From Zonotrichia leucophrys gambelii (lineage: Eukaryota; Chordata; Aves; Passeriformes; Passerellidae): a stretch of 64,000 bases of DNA. Positions 1 to 11,075 of the stretch are shown here, in pieces. How positions within the stretch are numbered: position 1 is the stretch's first letter; the number at the start of each line of letters is the position of its first letter. Location of the stretch: assembly GCF_028769735.1 (NCBI RefSeq), contig NC_088200.1, forward strand, positions 69,411,268-69,475,267, in the 5' to 3' direction. The position numbers and the translations under genes were made by a program. The notes beneath the pieces are model-generated. The model did no database searches, was not told the DNA's origin, and saw nothing but the letters and a program-made list of their open reading frames with translations.

Positions 1-213
1 GAAAGGAAGAAACCCTTCTCACCACTTACACAAAACACCTGGTCCAACACCTTCTTGGCTCACATGCTTAATTCCTTCTACCTAACAAGAACTCTTGGCC
101 CCAAAGCCCTTGAACAGCCAGAAAAATTTGACTTCTCAAACACAGTCCAAAAGCTGTCAAAACTGACAGTGTTGAACATGGGGGTGACACTGAACACATG
201 GAACGGCTGCTAA
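1..213 (+). other. Left-edge open frame, unrecognised
   Basis: Frame 1 is open from the window edge to a TAA ending at 213, giving about 70 residues rich in Asn, Thr and Leu (it includes NTWSNTFLAHML). No start codon is needed because the frame enters from outside. I do not recognise a family. It lies a few hundred bases upstream of an LTR 3' half in the same orientation, so the tail of a retroviral reading frame is possible. A chance open frame is equally possible. Confidence 0.15.
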
Positions 214-423
214 GGAGGAGTCCTGCCAGCTCCTGGCACAGGGATGTGCTCCTTCATCCACAGCCCTGAGCACAGCAGTCTCATCCAGGCTGCAGCTTGG
301 CAGGGACAGCATGGGAACACACATCTCTTCCCACAGAGATGCCCAAGAGCAAGGGGAAAGAGCTCTGCAACATGGACAGCAAGACTGGCCAGTTTGCCCA
401 GCTGAGGATACAATGGCTCTCGC

Positions 424-502
424 TTACTGCTGAGAACATAGACTACCTGTTACATCTATCAAGCTCATTTACTGCTGAGAACATAGACTACCTGTTACAT
501 CT
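424..502 (+). repeat. Two exact copies of a 34-bp unit, period 45
   Basis: The unit beginning TTACTGCTGAGAACATAGAC occurs at 424-457 and again at 469-502, separated by 11 bases. It sits immediately upstream of the recognisable part of an LTR, where duplicated enhancer-like blocks are common in U3. That role is inferred from position only. Confidence 0.7.
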
Positions 503-851
503 GTTCCCTATTGTATCTGTTCCCCCCCCCCCTCAATTTTCAGTAATAAAAACCTCTGAGTTAGCTAGTGCCTTTGAGATCTCCCCAGCGTTGCAGGCAG
601 ACCCTCGGCCGGACTGCACCAAAGGACTTTGTGTTGGTAGCTAAATCCTCTCTCTCTCTCCCTCCTCTCTCTCTCTCTCTATCTTTGTCTCTCCCTTAAT
701 CCCTCTATCGCATTTTTGCTGTGGTTATTTCAATAAAACTGCATTTGATTTGATCATCACTGCAAACCCCCTTGTACCACGTTGGTTTTTGCACTCTGAG
801 ATCATTCCTATGAACCATCAGGTCATCTGTCCACTAGGACGGACCCTGACA
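503..851 (+). mobile_element. LTR, 3' part (R-U5), plus orientation
   Basis: From about 503 the sequence aligns with the reverse complement of 12371-12700. Shared landmarks are a GCCTTTGAGATCTCC block, a long pyrimidine (CT)n tract, a polyadenylation signal AATAAA at 732-737 and an end in CTAGGACGG..CTGACA at 851. The upstream U3 does not match the other copies, so this copy is either a different subfamily or truncated. No target duplication was found. It is the same family as the copies at 4601 and 12371. Confidence 0.65.
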
Positions 852-3802
852 AGGGTGAGGCCATATTCTTCAGCTGCCGCTGTTGTGGGGCACACAGAGC
901 TCATTTCAATGGCACGGCTTGATTTGCAGGGCAGGCAGTCTTAAACATCTGCAATGTCCTATCAGAGTCCCAGTTTGGCTTCATTCAAAGAAAGAGGAGA
1001 GTGCACCTAACACTGACCACTTGTTAGGCAATATCTTTTGCCTATCCTTGTACCCCTACAGAGAGTCTGTCTGCAAAATGCCCAGAACACCCCCCCAAAT
1101 CTGCAGCAAGGACAGGAAAATGAGGCAGAGAATCTTTCTGTTTTCAAAGTCCCCCTTCCTAGGCAAATTGACCCTTTCTACCTGCTTCTCACTTGAGAGA
1201 TCTACCCATGATAGAGCACTGCAGGAAAACACTTGAAAGGGTCATTAACCAGGAGCTGCTTGGAAAGCAAGGGTAGAAGCTCTTTCCCTCCCTGATGGGC
1301 TGCGGGCTGGCAAGTGCTGCTCTGAAGATGTGCAGCTGCTCCTCTCTGGAGAGGCCATGGAAGAGTTGTGATGGTCTATGGGTACCAGAGGAATGATGAG
1401 CTCAGGTTGGCATTTAAGCTCCATGGGAACAAGCAGAATGAAGAGCTCACAGTGGAGATGAAATTTGCCTGTTCCTGGTTCCTCTGATGAAACGCCAAGA
1501 AGCCCAGATGAAGCAAACACCTTCCCCCAAGAAGCTAGGAAAACCTCAGAATCCTGAGTTCCTGTACTTAGCCTGGAATGGCGTGGAGGCAGCTCTAAAT
1601 GCTCAGGTGAGACAGCACTGAGGTCGTGGTATGAGAGCGCTGTGTAGCAGTGAGGGAAGGAAAAGGGAAGCAAAGGGAAGGCTGGGTCACTATTGGTCTT
1701 TGGGTGTGCTTCCCTTGGCAGCAACTGTACTTCTGTCAGGGAAAACAAAAGCTCCCTGAATTGTTAAAACTGAAAATCACGGACAAAGACTCTCTAACTA
1801 GTCAAAGTTAGAAAGTGGTATGTTCATTACACTGGCGGCCGGCACAGGGGAGGGTCATTCCCGAAATGCGTGACCGCTGGCCGGGCTCGGCTCGGCACGG
1901 CACAGCACGGCAGGTTCCAGCAGGACAGGGAAGGGCAAGGCAGGCAGGGAGGGGAAGGGCAGGGCACTGGGAGCAGTGACAGGCTCTGTCCCCACGCTGC
2001 ATCCCATGCCTGGGTAACCATGGGGGACAGAGAGGAAGGACATTGCTCTGGCTTGGCTGCAGAAAGGATTAAAAGGGGGGTTAGAAAACATTAATTTGGA
2101 CTCCTTTTCAGCAGACTAGCTGGTTTCATCTCAGCATGTCTGCCTGTCTTTGGCAGAGTTGGCGCATTTCTCATGATTTGGAGTCAGCTGCGGGAGGAGG
2201 AAGGGGCAGCAATTTTGTCAGCATGGATATCAAAGCCAAAGTGCTGCCCCGTGGATGGATGTTGCTTTCTTCAAAGCATTTCTGGCCTAGATTTTTAGCG
2301 AACTCACACTGGTGTCTTCCCAAACAGCGTTGCCTTTTTCTTTCCTCAGGAATCACCTTTTCCTTTTCTTCCCTGTGTCTGGGGAGAGCTCCAATGCAAA
2401 TGCCTCCTGCAGCCAACTCCTGCCACTGTAGACTGACAAAGGAGATCTTGCAGTGGAGAGAGACTTCCTAGAGCTGCTGTGGGGAGCTGAAGGGGGAAGC
2501 TTTGTCCGTTAGTCTTGAAGTCTTGTTAGGGATCTGCTTGTGCTCTGGGGGACAGACACCAGTGATGTTTATCCAAGCCTTGCAGGTTCATTCCTGAGCT
2601 TCCTGACACACTGAAGAGACTTTGGGGTTGTCATATCGGCAAACCAGTTTCAGTGTGGGCACTTCTTGAAATGCTTCAGTTATTCTTTTTCTGCTTTTCT
2701 GCCAAAGCATCATCTTCTTTTGCTTCCAGAGAATCTTTTCCTATTTCTTGGGGAATTCCTTTTGCTGCCCTCCCAGATCAGGCCAATTCCTAGGGCTCCT
2801 TCCCAAAGTGAGGTGTAGCCCATGGCCTCCACTCTCCAACTGGAACAGAAGGAAGCACAGAGTTTGCTGTTGTGGGAGAGGAGCTTCTCGTTCCTGCCTG
2901 CTTTCCCTTTGGGACAGGTTGGTGTGTGCTCATTTGATAAAGGCAGGTTTAAACTCTGAAGCAGTTGTGTTTCAATCTGCTCCCTCCTCGAGCTCTTCTG
3001 TGGGTATCGTTGGACAAAACGATCTTGGTGGGAGCTCCCTGTGGCAGTTTAGGGAAGGAAGTTGGTATTTCAGGGTTGCGACTGCTGAAAGCAACTGGTT
3101 TTCTGAGGTATCCAGAATTAGGAGTTGCTCCTTTCCTCACCTATCTGCAGAAAAGGAAGTTGCAAAGTGGGAATTTCATTTGTGGAGAGGGCCACCAGGG
3201 GTGTTTGCCAAGAGATGGGCTGGCAGAGAGGCAGGTCTCGTGCTAAACTGGCTGTGTGTTTGTTTTGATGTTGGGGAGGGTCAGAGATGCAGACACAGAC
3301 ACCAGCTGAAGGAACGGTGCAATTTACTGTAATGCAAAAGCGCAAGTAAGAGTCAGGAAAGGATAAGCTAAGCGATGCACCTCAGCATTATTACAAAAGG
3401 GTGCTTCTGTTTATTAAGGAAGATACATCACCAGGTACCACAATGCCTTTCCCTTCATCCAGTGCCGCACATCAGCTGGGGGAAGCTGTCCCAAGCCCTG
3501 CAGAGCCACAGCCGGGAACCGGGAAATGCTGCGGTGCCTCCACCTTTGCCGGCCACGAGGCTCCCGAGTGCGCTGTGAGAGTAGCCCGGCTCTGAGAGTG
3601 CTGGACGAGCAATGTGTCAGAGCTTCTGCTGGGGCACAGCTGGTTTCATTCTCCTCTTGGTTTTCTCCTCGAGCCTGCCCAGGGCTCAAGGAGGAACCAA
3701 GGCCAGGTGTGGCCTTGTCCGTTTTCCTCATGCAGAAAGATGCAGACATGCTTCACCAGTGAATGGAGACAACAATATTTTTGATAATAGTACTTGGTTA
3801 AG
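852..3802. other. Intergenic, no gene recognised
   Basis: Several medium open frames on both strands here lack homology I can recognise and lack splice context. A GC-rich, simple stretch of degenerate GGCACGGCACAG and GGGAAGGGCAGGG units lies at about 1880-1970. A 40-bp stretch at about 1705-1745 (minus strand) resembles one at 46030-46070 on the plus strand. Confidence 0.4.
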
Positions 3803-3842
3803 GAGCAGATACATAGAACATTGGGTTGGAAAGGTCATCTAG
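3803..3842 (-). repeat. CR1-like 3' tip
   Basis: ACATAGAACATTGGGTTGGA followed by AAGGTCATCTAGAG resembles the reverse complement of the conserved CR1 LINE 3' end. The match is short, so it is a tentative remnant. Confidence 0.35.
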
Positions 3843-4600
3843 AGGGCGGCTTTTGCTCAAGTTCCTCTTTTTGAGGATTCAATCAGGGTCTTTTGTTCAG
3901 GCCTTAGTCCTTTGGTATTTTGTGATGCAAATCACACCTGTGCGGAGCTGGAAACAAACAAGTCTGTCTTTAGCACATTTAAGACAAGGAACAGGATTAG
4001 GCCGGCAAGGCCAGGCTAGGGCCAAGAGCAGAAGGCCAGCACCCTGCTTTTGCCCACAGGCAGCCCTGCAGAGCAAGCAGCCACTCCTGCCCAGGGCTGA
4101 GGTGCCCGAAGCTGCCTCCCCGCTGTGCAGCTCTGCAGAGCCCGCGGAGCGCAGGGTCCTGGGCAGCCAGGGCAGCCCGGCTGCCTTGGAGCACAAGGAG
4201 TGCCCAGAGAGAAGCTGCTGCCCTTTGCTTTGGAACTGTTCCTCAGAGTCTTGTCATTAATCCACAGTGTCTGATGTGTTTTCCTTCCCTCTCCCAAATT
4301 TAACACAGCTTTTTGAGTGAAATTGAGTGATGTAGCTACTGCTGCTGCTGGTGGTGCTTTTGTCTGCAGGTGAGGGCAGGTGATTTGAACAAAGGACGGA
4401 GTCCATTGTTAACACCCCAGCTTTGCCAAGTCAAGAAAACCATTGGGCCACTGGTGCTGAGCAGTAGGTTTTTTGTTCTAGTTTTTGGAAATGTATGACC
4501 TTAAGAAATCCAAGAGATTTTCCTCCATGAGGATATCAGCAGTACCATGATGCCAATTTTCCCCACCTCTTTTCTGTGTCTTTTTTGTATTTAAGGGTTC
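3843..4600. other. Intergenic, nothing recognised
   Basis: A GC-rich part (4020-4210) is followed by ordinary sequence. Open frames occur on both strands but none shows a recognisable domain or splice arrangement. Confidence 0.35.
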
Positions 4601-5577
4601 TGTCACAAGCCGTCCTTGGGAACGGGTTTCATGATGGATTGTGTATTTGATCTCAGGGTGCAACAGAATCCGACACGGCACAGGGGGTTTGCAGTGATAA
4701 TCAAAAACAAATGCACCTTTATCAAATAACCACAGCAAAATGTGTTGGGGTGGAATTGCAGAAAAAAAGGAAAAAATAAGGAAAAGGAGGAGGAAGAGAA
4801 AGGAAGGTATATAGCTACCAAACATAGAAATGGTGAAGTCCTTCGATGTCCAGCTGATGGAGTTCACCAGGTCACATCTGGGGAGATCTCAGGGTTGCAG
4901 TTCATCCCAACTCTTATTACATTCTTTTTTTGGGGTGGGGAAGGGGTAAATCTTGAAGCCAAATCAATAGTAGTCTATTGTATTTTTGGGGAGAAAAATG
5001 GTACTTAGAGAAGGGTACACAAATTCCATGTTTTCAGTGGGTGAGAGCCATTGTCTTTTTGGTCCACTGCTTGCGCCTGCAACATCCATCTTGCTTTGGT
5101 TTGCTTGCCTTCCCCACACACCTCCCCCAGGTTAGGGGTTTCAGTCCCAGTCCTTGGAAAGAGTGTGAGGGAGGGCTTTTCACATAGGGATTTCATGTCT
5201 CGGTCTTTGATGGAGAGGCTTCTTACATCTCACTCTGTCTGTCATGGCGGTTGTAAGACAAGTGAGGGGTCTTCTGGGGGGGACCACCCAAAACTCAGCA
5301 GAAGTCCAGCCAGGCTGAGAGGTAGGACAACTTCCAAGACTATTGTTGCAAAAAGGAGAGTTGCCCACTTCTTCCTTTCATTGGGTTCAGTGTAGCATAG
5401 AGCAAACACACTTGTAAACAACAGCCTAGCAACATCAGGAGCTGTGCTCAGGTCTCAGGTTCCTTGGCATGTAACTTTCTCCAACAGGGCCAGAAACTTC
5501 AGACAAGGGTCGTTTCTTCAGTGGTCCCCAATGATGATTGTGAGGCAGGTGAGAGAAACTTCGGACAGAGTCTCAAA
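4601..5577 (-). mobile_element. Solo LTR, same family as 12371-13300
   Basis: On the minus strand the element starts TTTGAGACTCTG (the related copy starts TGTGAGAGTCTG) and ends CTTGTGACA at 4601. Internal blocks match the 12371-13300 copy throughout: the CATTGGGG..CCACTGAAGA start region, the block around 5110-5300 and the purine tract (plus strand) at 4760-4810. The polyadenylation signal is degenerate. Flanks GGTTC (4596-4600) and AGTTC (5578-5582) form a 5-bp target duplication with one mismatch, which supports a solo LTR. No internal retroviral sequence adjoins it. Confidence 0.7.
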
Positions 5578-5970
5578 AGTTCCTCAATGCCCAACAGGAA
5601 TGAAAGGGCCTGTGGTATTGTGATTTGAGAGCTCTGTGTTGTGCCTTGCCACGAGGGTTCATGACAAGCTGCATACCCCATTCATGGCTCTGTTGAGTTA
5701 AATTAATCCCAATTCTGTGCAAACAACAGCCCGAGATGCTGAGAAGAGCAAGCACAGTGGGTGGGTGTGCATGCACATGCCCGGGGGCTGACTGCTGTGT
5801 GGGCAGAAGGTTTTGGACTCCTGTGCATCTTCACTCTCCCAAGTTGGAGGAATTCATCAAACCTACATGATATGAAAATATATAAATCAATATGAAATCA
5901 AAACATTTCAACATGTATGAAATAATTATTATTAATTTATCATAGATGTAATTTAACCTCTATACACTAT
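5578..5970. other. Intergenic spacer between two LTRs
   Basis: AT-rich toward 5970. No gene or repeat family recognised. Confidence 0.4.
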
Positions 5971-6542
5971 TGCTGGCCGGAGTTCTACGTACAAATCACG
6001 AACGGGACGGGACTGCTGAGGAATGCACCTTGAGCTGTTTGTTTTCCAGCATCACTCTCATTCCATGGGTATGACAATGGGAAGATGCCAGCAGCTCACA
6101 TCCCTGGAAGCAGACAACTAAATGTTATAACTTACTTTAAGTGAGTTTTTTGACCATTTACACAAAGCAGAAGCATATGACATTAGTTCTATCCAACCAC
6201 TATAAGCACATGTAGCTTTTGTTAAACCAAAGCTTGCTTATTCTGAATACAATACTTGCTTGTAAGCCTTAAAACACAATGCACAGAGCTCCATTATTAA
6301 GCTTAGAAGTTTATCATATCTTGCTAGATGTACTTTTCTGAAGCTTAGGGAGTCATTCTGGACAAGAATTAATACACAGACCATTGTTCCCATTGTTCTA
6401 TTTGTCCCTATTTATCTACTTATATAACTTTTTTTCTGACAAATCTCATGGCTACTGTTTAGCTCTAACCAGAGTTCTGCTTGTCTCTGATGCTTGCCTT
6501 TTGCAGCTTTCCCAAAACCCTCTGATTTGAAGGATTCCCACA
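5971..6542 (-). mobile_element. 3' LTR of class II provirus remnant
   Basis: On the minus strand this 572-bp LTR runs from TGTGGGAATCC at 6542 to GGCCAGCA at 5971. It is preceded by a purine tract (GAGAGGGGGAA, about 6543-6555) that fits a polypurine tract, and upstream of that by env. The same LTR family occurs at 8431-8737 (fragment), 47396 (fragment), 49093-49661 and 56528-58126. TG...CA ends are intact. No 5' partner is visible to test for a target duplication. Confidence 0.85.
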
Positions 6543-6736
6543 ATTCCCCCTCTCGATTCAACCAAAAAAAGCCTTCTTAACTGTGTCATTTATTAACTAC
6601 CTTGCGTTTCATAGTTTACTAGAGTATATCTGCTTACTACTTGCTTAAAGCATCCTTTTTGCTCTCATTAAGCCTTGCTATATTCCAACACAGCAATTTT
6701 GATGCTGTGAAAGTCCAGTCTGTTCAAAGGGCTAAG

Positions 6737-7720
6737 TCATGTCTGACAGCAATTACAAGTCATTGTTCCAAAAATGTCTTGCCTGATCCAAGGTCCTAAT
6801 TCAAAACCTTCTTCCATGTCTATACTTTCATTCACCATCTGTGTGAGGTTTTGAGAATTCTCTGTGAATCCATTTCCTACCTCTCTCTCTTGTGTGATAA
6901 AAACTTCTTTGATAGTTTTGTCCATCATTTGTCGCACACACCGACATCTGCAAGGTGTTACTACCAGTATGACTCCCAAAACACCCAACATACGGAGACC
7001 TGTTCTACAAAGTTCCCTTAGCCAAGGTGCAAAGCTCCATCCTTGGAACAAATCATCTAACCATGACCCACTGTCTACCTTAATGGGAGCTGTCAAATCT
7101 TTAGGCCTTTGTTTGCTTTTGTGGGTCGATTCAGAATGATCAGACAGGTACATGGAGCACAATCCTTCAAATTCCTCACAACTGTGTCCATGTGCCAGTA
7201 AAAGAAAATCAATTGCTGCTCTGTTTGGAAGGGTAGCATGCTCAACACTGTTAGCATCTGTCAGCATATCACTGATTGCAGTGGATGTGTCATTAGTTTG
7301 TTTACTCAGCCAACATCCAACCCAATCTAATTGTTTCAATGCCATTGCTGAAGCCAGTTGGGGTAAAAACAAACCTGCTGAAACCCTTTTGGAAGCATTC
7401 CAAGGCATAAAATCACTCTTACAATTTTCATCATAGTGATGAGAAGATCTTGTTCACTTGTGTTTCCTAATGACTGCTTTAGCAGTAGGTGCTACCACAG
7501 TGAGCATTCCAGTGCTACATGGGCCACCTTCAAGGCATGATGGGATGCCCTGCCAAGGCCTTTCTACACAGGTGAACCAACATCCTTTTGGTAATTGTCG
7601 TGGATATTGGTCAGCCTCAGAAAGGACTGTCTGAATAATTACACCAAAACCTTGAATTTCTATATGCACTATAATGGGGTGTAACATTGTACTTTGGAGG
7701 ATCGCCTTCTCACCAATCAT
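6737..7720 (-). pseudogene. Endogenous retroviral env, TM and end of SU
   Basis: Two open blocks on the minus strand, 7720-7454 and 7408-6737, align with successive parts of the env at 55437-56279. The second block holds the transmembrane subunit: a conserved immunosuppressive-type helix region (LPNRAAIDFLLLAHGH), a heptad-rich stretch, a membrane span near GVLGVILVVTPC and a cytoplasmic tail. The cysteine motif that normally reads C-x6-CC is C-x6-CS here (CEEFEGLCS), so one cysteine is lost. The frame changes between the two blocks, and no intact SU precedes them. Env of this type on a class II body is known from alpha- and some betaretroviruses. The copy is non-functional as a whole gene. 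Confidence 0.85.
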
Positions 7721-8430
7721 TAGCTCTAAATGTAAGGCTGAAATCCATTGTTAAAGGACCAAGGATTTCTAATTCTTGGGGCTCAGATACAACTTTGGGC
7801 AGTTCTTTGGCCCAAATGTTCCAGTCCAATACAGGATTGCTCCCACTGTCAATCTCACCAGGCTAACTATTGAATTGCTTTTTGACCAAGAGCAAATCCT
7901 TTATTGGCACACAGACTAGACAGGTTGAGAAAGGCTTTTCTGGTTCTGAATTAGACAAACATATGGTATCCAAGCCTAGTGCCTTGGCTAAAGTCACCCA
8001 AACATTTGTTTTTCCTTGTTCCACAGGCAAGTCTACACTACAAGAAGCCATTAAAACCAATTATCCGACACCAGCGTACCATTCTATTTTGCTCCCTGCT
8101 TTTTGTGAGCTAAGTTTTGGCAAAAGATCCTCCCATATATATCAATTTTAAAACTTTGCTTTTGATCTTTTAACTAAAATTTCACTTTTGTAAGTCCAAG
8201 AGAGGGGATCTATAACATAGCAAACCATAACCCACGCTTTTGCCAAAAACGCTCTATGAAACCAACAATTGACACATTTGTAAATTGCATAAAAATCAGA
8301 GTTGCAGGTTCCACCAATGAACAGGGAACGTCAGATGTGACCTGTGATCTCTCTGTTTAGCTCATGTCAGCGTACTTTAACTAATTGTCATAATTGTTTT
8401 TAATCAAGGAGAGTGCATTGGCCATTTTAG
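7721..8430 (-). pseudogene. Degenerate env surface-subunit region
   Basis: Read on the minus strand, 8340-8110 matches 54730-54960 of the plus-strand provirus block by block (signal-peptide region with TTCATAGAGC and a basic run after it), and 7860-8060 retains SU frame with PKVVSEPQELEILGP-type content nearby. Stops and frameshifts interrupt it. The block 8295-8430 is a diverged duplicate of 8738-8870. Confidence 0.7.
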
Positions 8431-8737
8431 GCTTATTTTTAATACAATACCTACTTGTAAGTCTTAAAACACAATGCACAGAACTCCATTATCAAGCTTC
8501 AAACTTCTGAATATCTTGCTCGATAAACTTTTCTGTAGCTTAAAGAGTTATTCTAGACAAGTGTTAATACACAGACCATTGTTTTATTTCTCCTTGCTTT
8601 TCTATAGTTTAATTAATTTTTCTGCTGACCTATCTCATGGCTGCTGCTTAACTCTAATCACAGTTCTACTGCCTCTGAAGCCTGCTTTTTTTAGAGCTTT
8701 CTGAAACCCTCCAATTTTGTAGATTCCCACAGGTTCC
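8431..8737 (-). mobile_element. Truncated LTR embedded in env
   Basis: The minus strand begins TGTGGGAATCTAC at 8737 and follows the U3 and start of R of the 5971-6542 LTR for about 300 bp, then stops at GTATTGTATT. It is bracketed by two copies of the same 130-bp env-start segment (8738-8870 and 8295-8430). The left joint shares AAGC and the right joint shares TG with env, a microhomology pattern rather than a clean insertion. U5 is absent. Confidence 0.75.
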
Positions 8738-8910
8738 ACCAATGAGCAGGGAAAATCAGGCGTGACCTGTGATCCCTCTGTTCTGCTCACGTCTGCATAC
8801 TTGAATGAATTGTCATAGCTGCTTTTAATCAAGATGAGTTGATTGGCCATTTTAGGCTTGGAAATTTTCCTTTGTGTTGAAGAGGAAAGGAACAAAGTCT
8901 CTTTGGCCAC
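8738..8910 (-). pseudogene. Env leader/start segment, duplicate copy
   Basis: This corresponds to the pol-env boundary of the plus-strand provirus (about 54690-54780), including AACAGAGGGATCACAGGTCA. It is roughly 15% diverged from its duplicate at 8295-8430 by eye. Upstream, toward 8910, the retroviral match is lost. Confidence 0.6.
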
Positions 8911-10605
8911 CAGCTATTTCACCGCCACTAGTGAGGAGTTATTATTATCCTGATGGGCATTTTTATGGAGACTCCAAGGCCTGTTGCCATTGTTATTTTT
9001 GTCTATTTTAGATGGATTCTGCAAGCTGAGGTTTGAGTAGTTCCAAGTCTGTTTCTAAATACCATCTTGCAAAAGCAGAATGAGCTCTCTCCCTCTGGCT
9101 TGTCAGCCTGTTAGATCTTGGTTCTGCATGAACCACATTGGATATTGTTCCCCTGATGTCTTGCCAAATTACTCAGTAATTCCTTGGCCTGAGGAGTATC
9201 AGAAAGACCTGCTGAGCTCCATGGACGCTGTCAGCTGCATGGAAGTGAGCATCCTTGGCCTTGCTGAAGAAACTGGAGCTCAGCTTAGCTTAGATGTTCT
9301 TGAGCAGGTGAAAGGCTGGAATTGTCAGGTGTTTCCAGAGGCCTGTGTGCCCAGAGGGACTGAGTTCTGGGGAGCAGCTGGATGTTTCTGCACATCATGG
9401 AAGGGGATTGCCTGACAGCTGAAGCCTCACCCAGACAAACACTCCCAGCTCTCCTCAGGCAACATTTGCCTTGAGTTTCAAGTTGTTCCCACTTGTATGT
9501 CTGTGAAGATGCCCTTAAAACCACAACGCAAGCCTCTCAGAACTGGTGTTACATTTCCAGGAATGAAGCAAAGAAGCCCAAACACCAGAAAGTTGCTAAG
9601 GCACTGGTTTTTAGAGAGGAACTTAACCCCCTGTGCAGGTCCTTCTCACTGGGAAACATGCCTGAAACCTGGGCATGAGGGTGTAAAGGCCACAGGATCT
9701 CTTCTGCTTCTTGTGCAGTGCGGCTGAAACGCTCAGTGACCGTGTTTCTCTCCTAGCCCAAGGCACATTCTCTGCGTCACCAAGCCAGAGCCTGGTGATG
9801 CAGACAGCCTGCCAAAACCTCCCATTTGTTTCCTGGCACGTTCTGGGGCAGGCCTACTGTTAATGGATTGACTTGAGTAGCCAAATGAGTAGAGGGTCAC
9901 TGTAGGGATGGAAACTCTCCTTCTGATTTGACCATGGGAACTTTTTTTTTACACATAAGGAAAGCAGAAATTTTCAGACTGCTGAGAGACAGAGCTGCAG
10001 GTGGCTCCTTTGTGCGCAAGCAGGCATTTCATCCCAATACATTTGTGCAGGCATCTTAATGTGTCTGTGTTGAATATGAGATTCTAAATGTTTGTTTCCT
10101 TACCTGAGGAATACCTTCCTTTCCTTTCCAATTTGGATTTGTGGATTTCCTTTCTTTCCTTCCAGTTCCCATTGTTTTCAAGAACAGCACAAAAAGCTTG
10201 ATGAGTTTTGTTCTAGGGCAGCGGTGCACTTAAAGGACCAGCAAGCACTGCAGACATGCCTTTCATGTACTAACACTTGAAATTAATTTGTGTAGCACAG
10301 TCTCTCTTCCAGAAAGCCTCACAAGCTGGTGTGAATCCTCAAAGAAGTAAATGTGCTTTTGCTGATGTAGTTCCCACTAACTAGGTCAGTCAATGAAATC
10401 AGCTGCCAAGGCAAGATCTGCAGGATAGTGGAAAAGCTGTGGCTGCATCAGGGTTTGGGTTTTTGGTTGGTAAAGGGAAATAATCTCTGGGTCTCTGCCA
10501 GGGCAGAAACTGCCACTGCAGAGTGGAGCTTAACCAATGGGATCTGGGAGAGCAGTTACAGAGAGGCAAGCAGCAGGTGGAGCCTGGTGACTCCTTTTTC
10601 CCCAG
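8911..10605. other. Intergenic, no gene recognised
   Basis: Open frames at 9080-9415 and 9285-9524 have no recognisable domain. There is a pyrimidine-rich low-complexity stretch at 10110-10170. Exons that should precede the kinase exon at 10606 were looked for and not seen. Confidence 0.35.
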
Positions 10606-10743
10606 GCTAAACTCATGATAGCCATAAAAAGGTCCCCACGGCTGCGGCAGCCCAACCGATTCTCGCCTTGCCTGCGTGACTTCCTGAGCTGCTGCCTGCA
10701 GAGAGACGAGGAGCAGCGCTGGTCTGCCAGGGAGCTCCTGCAG
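10606..10743 (+). pseudogene. Orphan PAK-like kinase exon (C-lobe)
   Basis: A 138-bp block, 46 codons in phase 0, is bounded by a good acceptor (pyrimidines then CCCAG at 10601-10605) and a donor (CAG/GTAAAA at 10743/10744). Its product includes RFSPCLRDFLSCCLQRDEEQ and then RWSARELLQ, which fits kinase subdomains X-XI of p21-activated kinases, including the exon boundary after LLQ. The invariant arginine of subdomain XI appears in the QRWSA context. Neighbouring exons (activation loop, and the final HPF-type exon) were not found, so this is probably a fragment of a duplicated PAK paralogue. PAK3-like genes are known to be strongly expanded in zebra finch; membership of that group is inferred. 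The frame itself is undamaged. Confidence 0.7.
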
Positions 10744-10869
10744 GTAAAATGTCAAGGGGCTGCAGGTGAAACAGGCTCTGAGGGATGGGCTCCTCCTCCA
10801 CTCAAGTCCAAGGCATCACATGTGCCCCCTTCCTCCTCACCTCCATTCTTGGAGCTCTTCAAAGGAAAA

Positions 10870-11075
10870 TGGTGAGGAATCCTAGACTGGGCTGGGCTGG
10901 CAGACCTGTAAAGGTCCTCTGGTGCAAGTGTCCTGCAAGGAGCAGGGACATCTTTAAAGAGATCAGGTTGCTCAGAGTCCCTTCCCACCTGACCGGGAAT
11001 GGTTGGAGGGACGGGGCACCTACAAGCTCTTGGGGCAACCTGTGCCAGGGTGGCATCATGCTCCAAGTAAACAAG
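10870..11075 (-). repeat. CR1 LINE fragment
   Basis: Segments such as AGATCAGGTTGCTCAGAG and GGCAACCTGTGCCAGGGTGG are hallmarks of the reverse complement of the avian CR1 3' region. The 3' tip itself is not preserved. Confidence 0.65.

Noticed and set aside
2748..3332. 194-residue plus-strand frame
   Set aside because: No recognisable domain, and three other frames overlap it. There is no supporting splice or promoter signal.
6864..7436. Plus-strand frames over the env at 6.7-7.4 kb, and the minus-strand frame 56012-56203
   Set aside because: They are antisense shadows of the env TM region.
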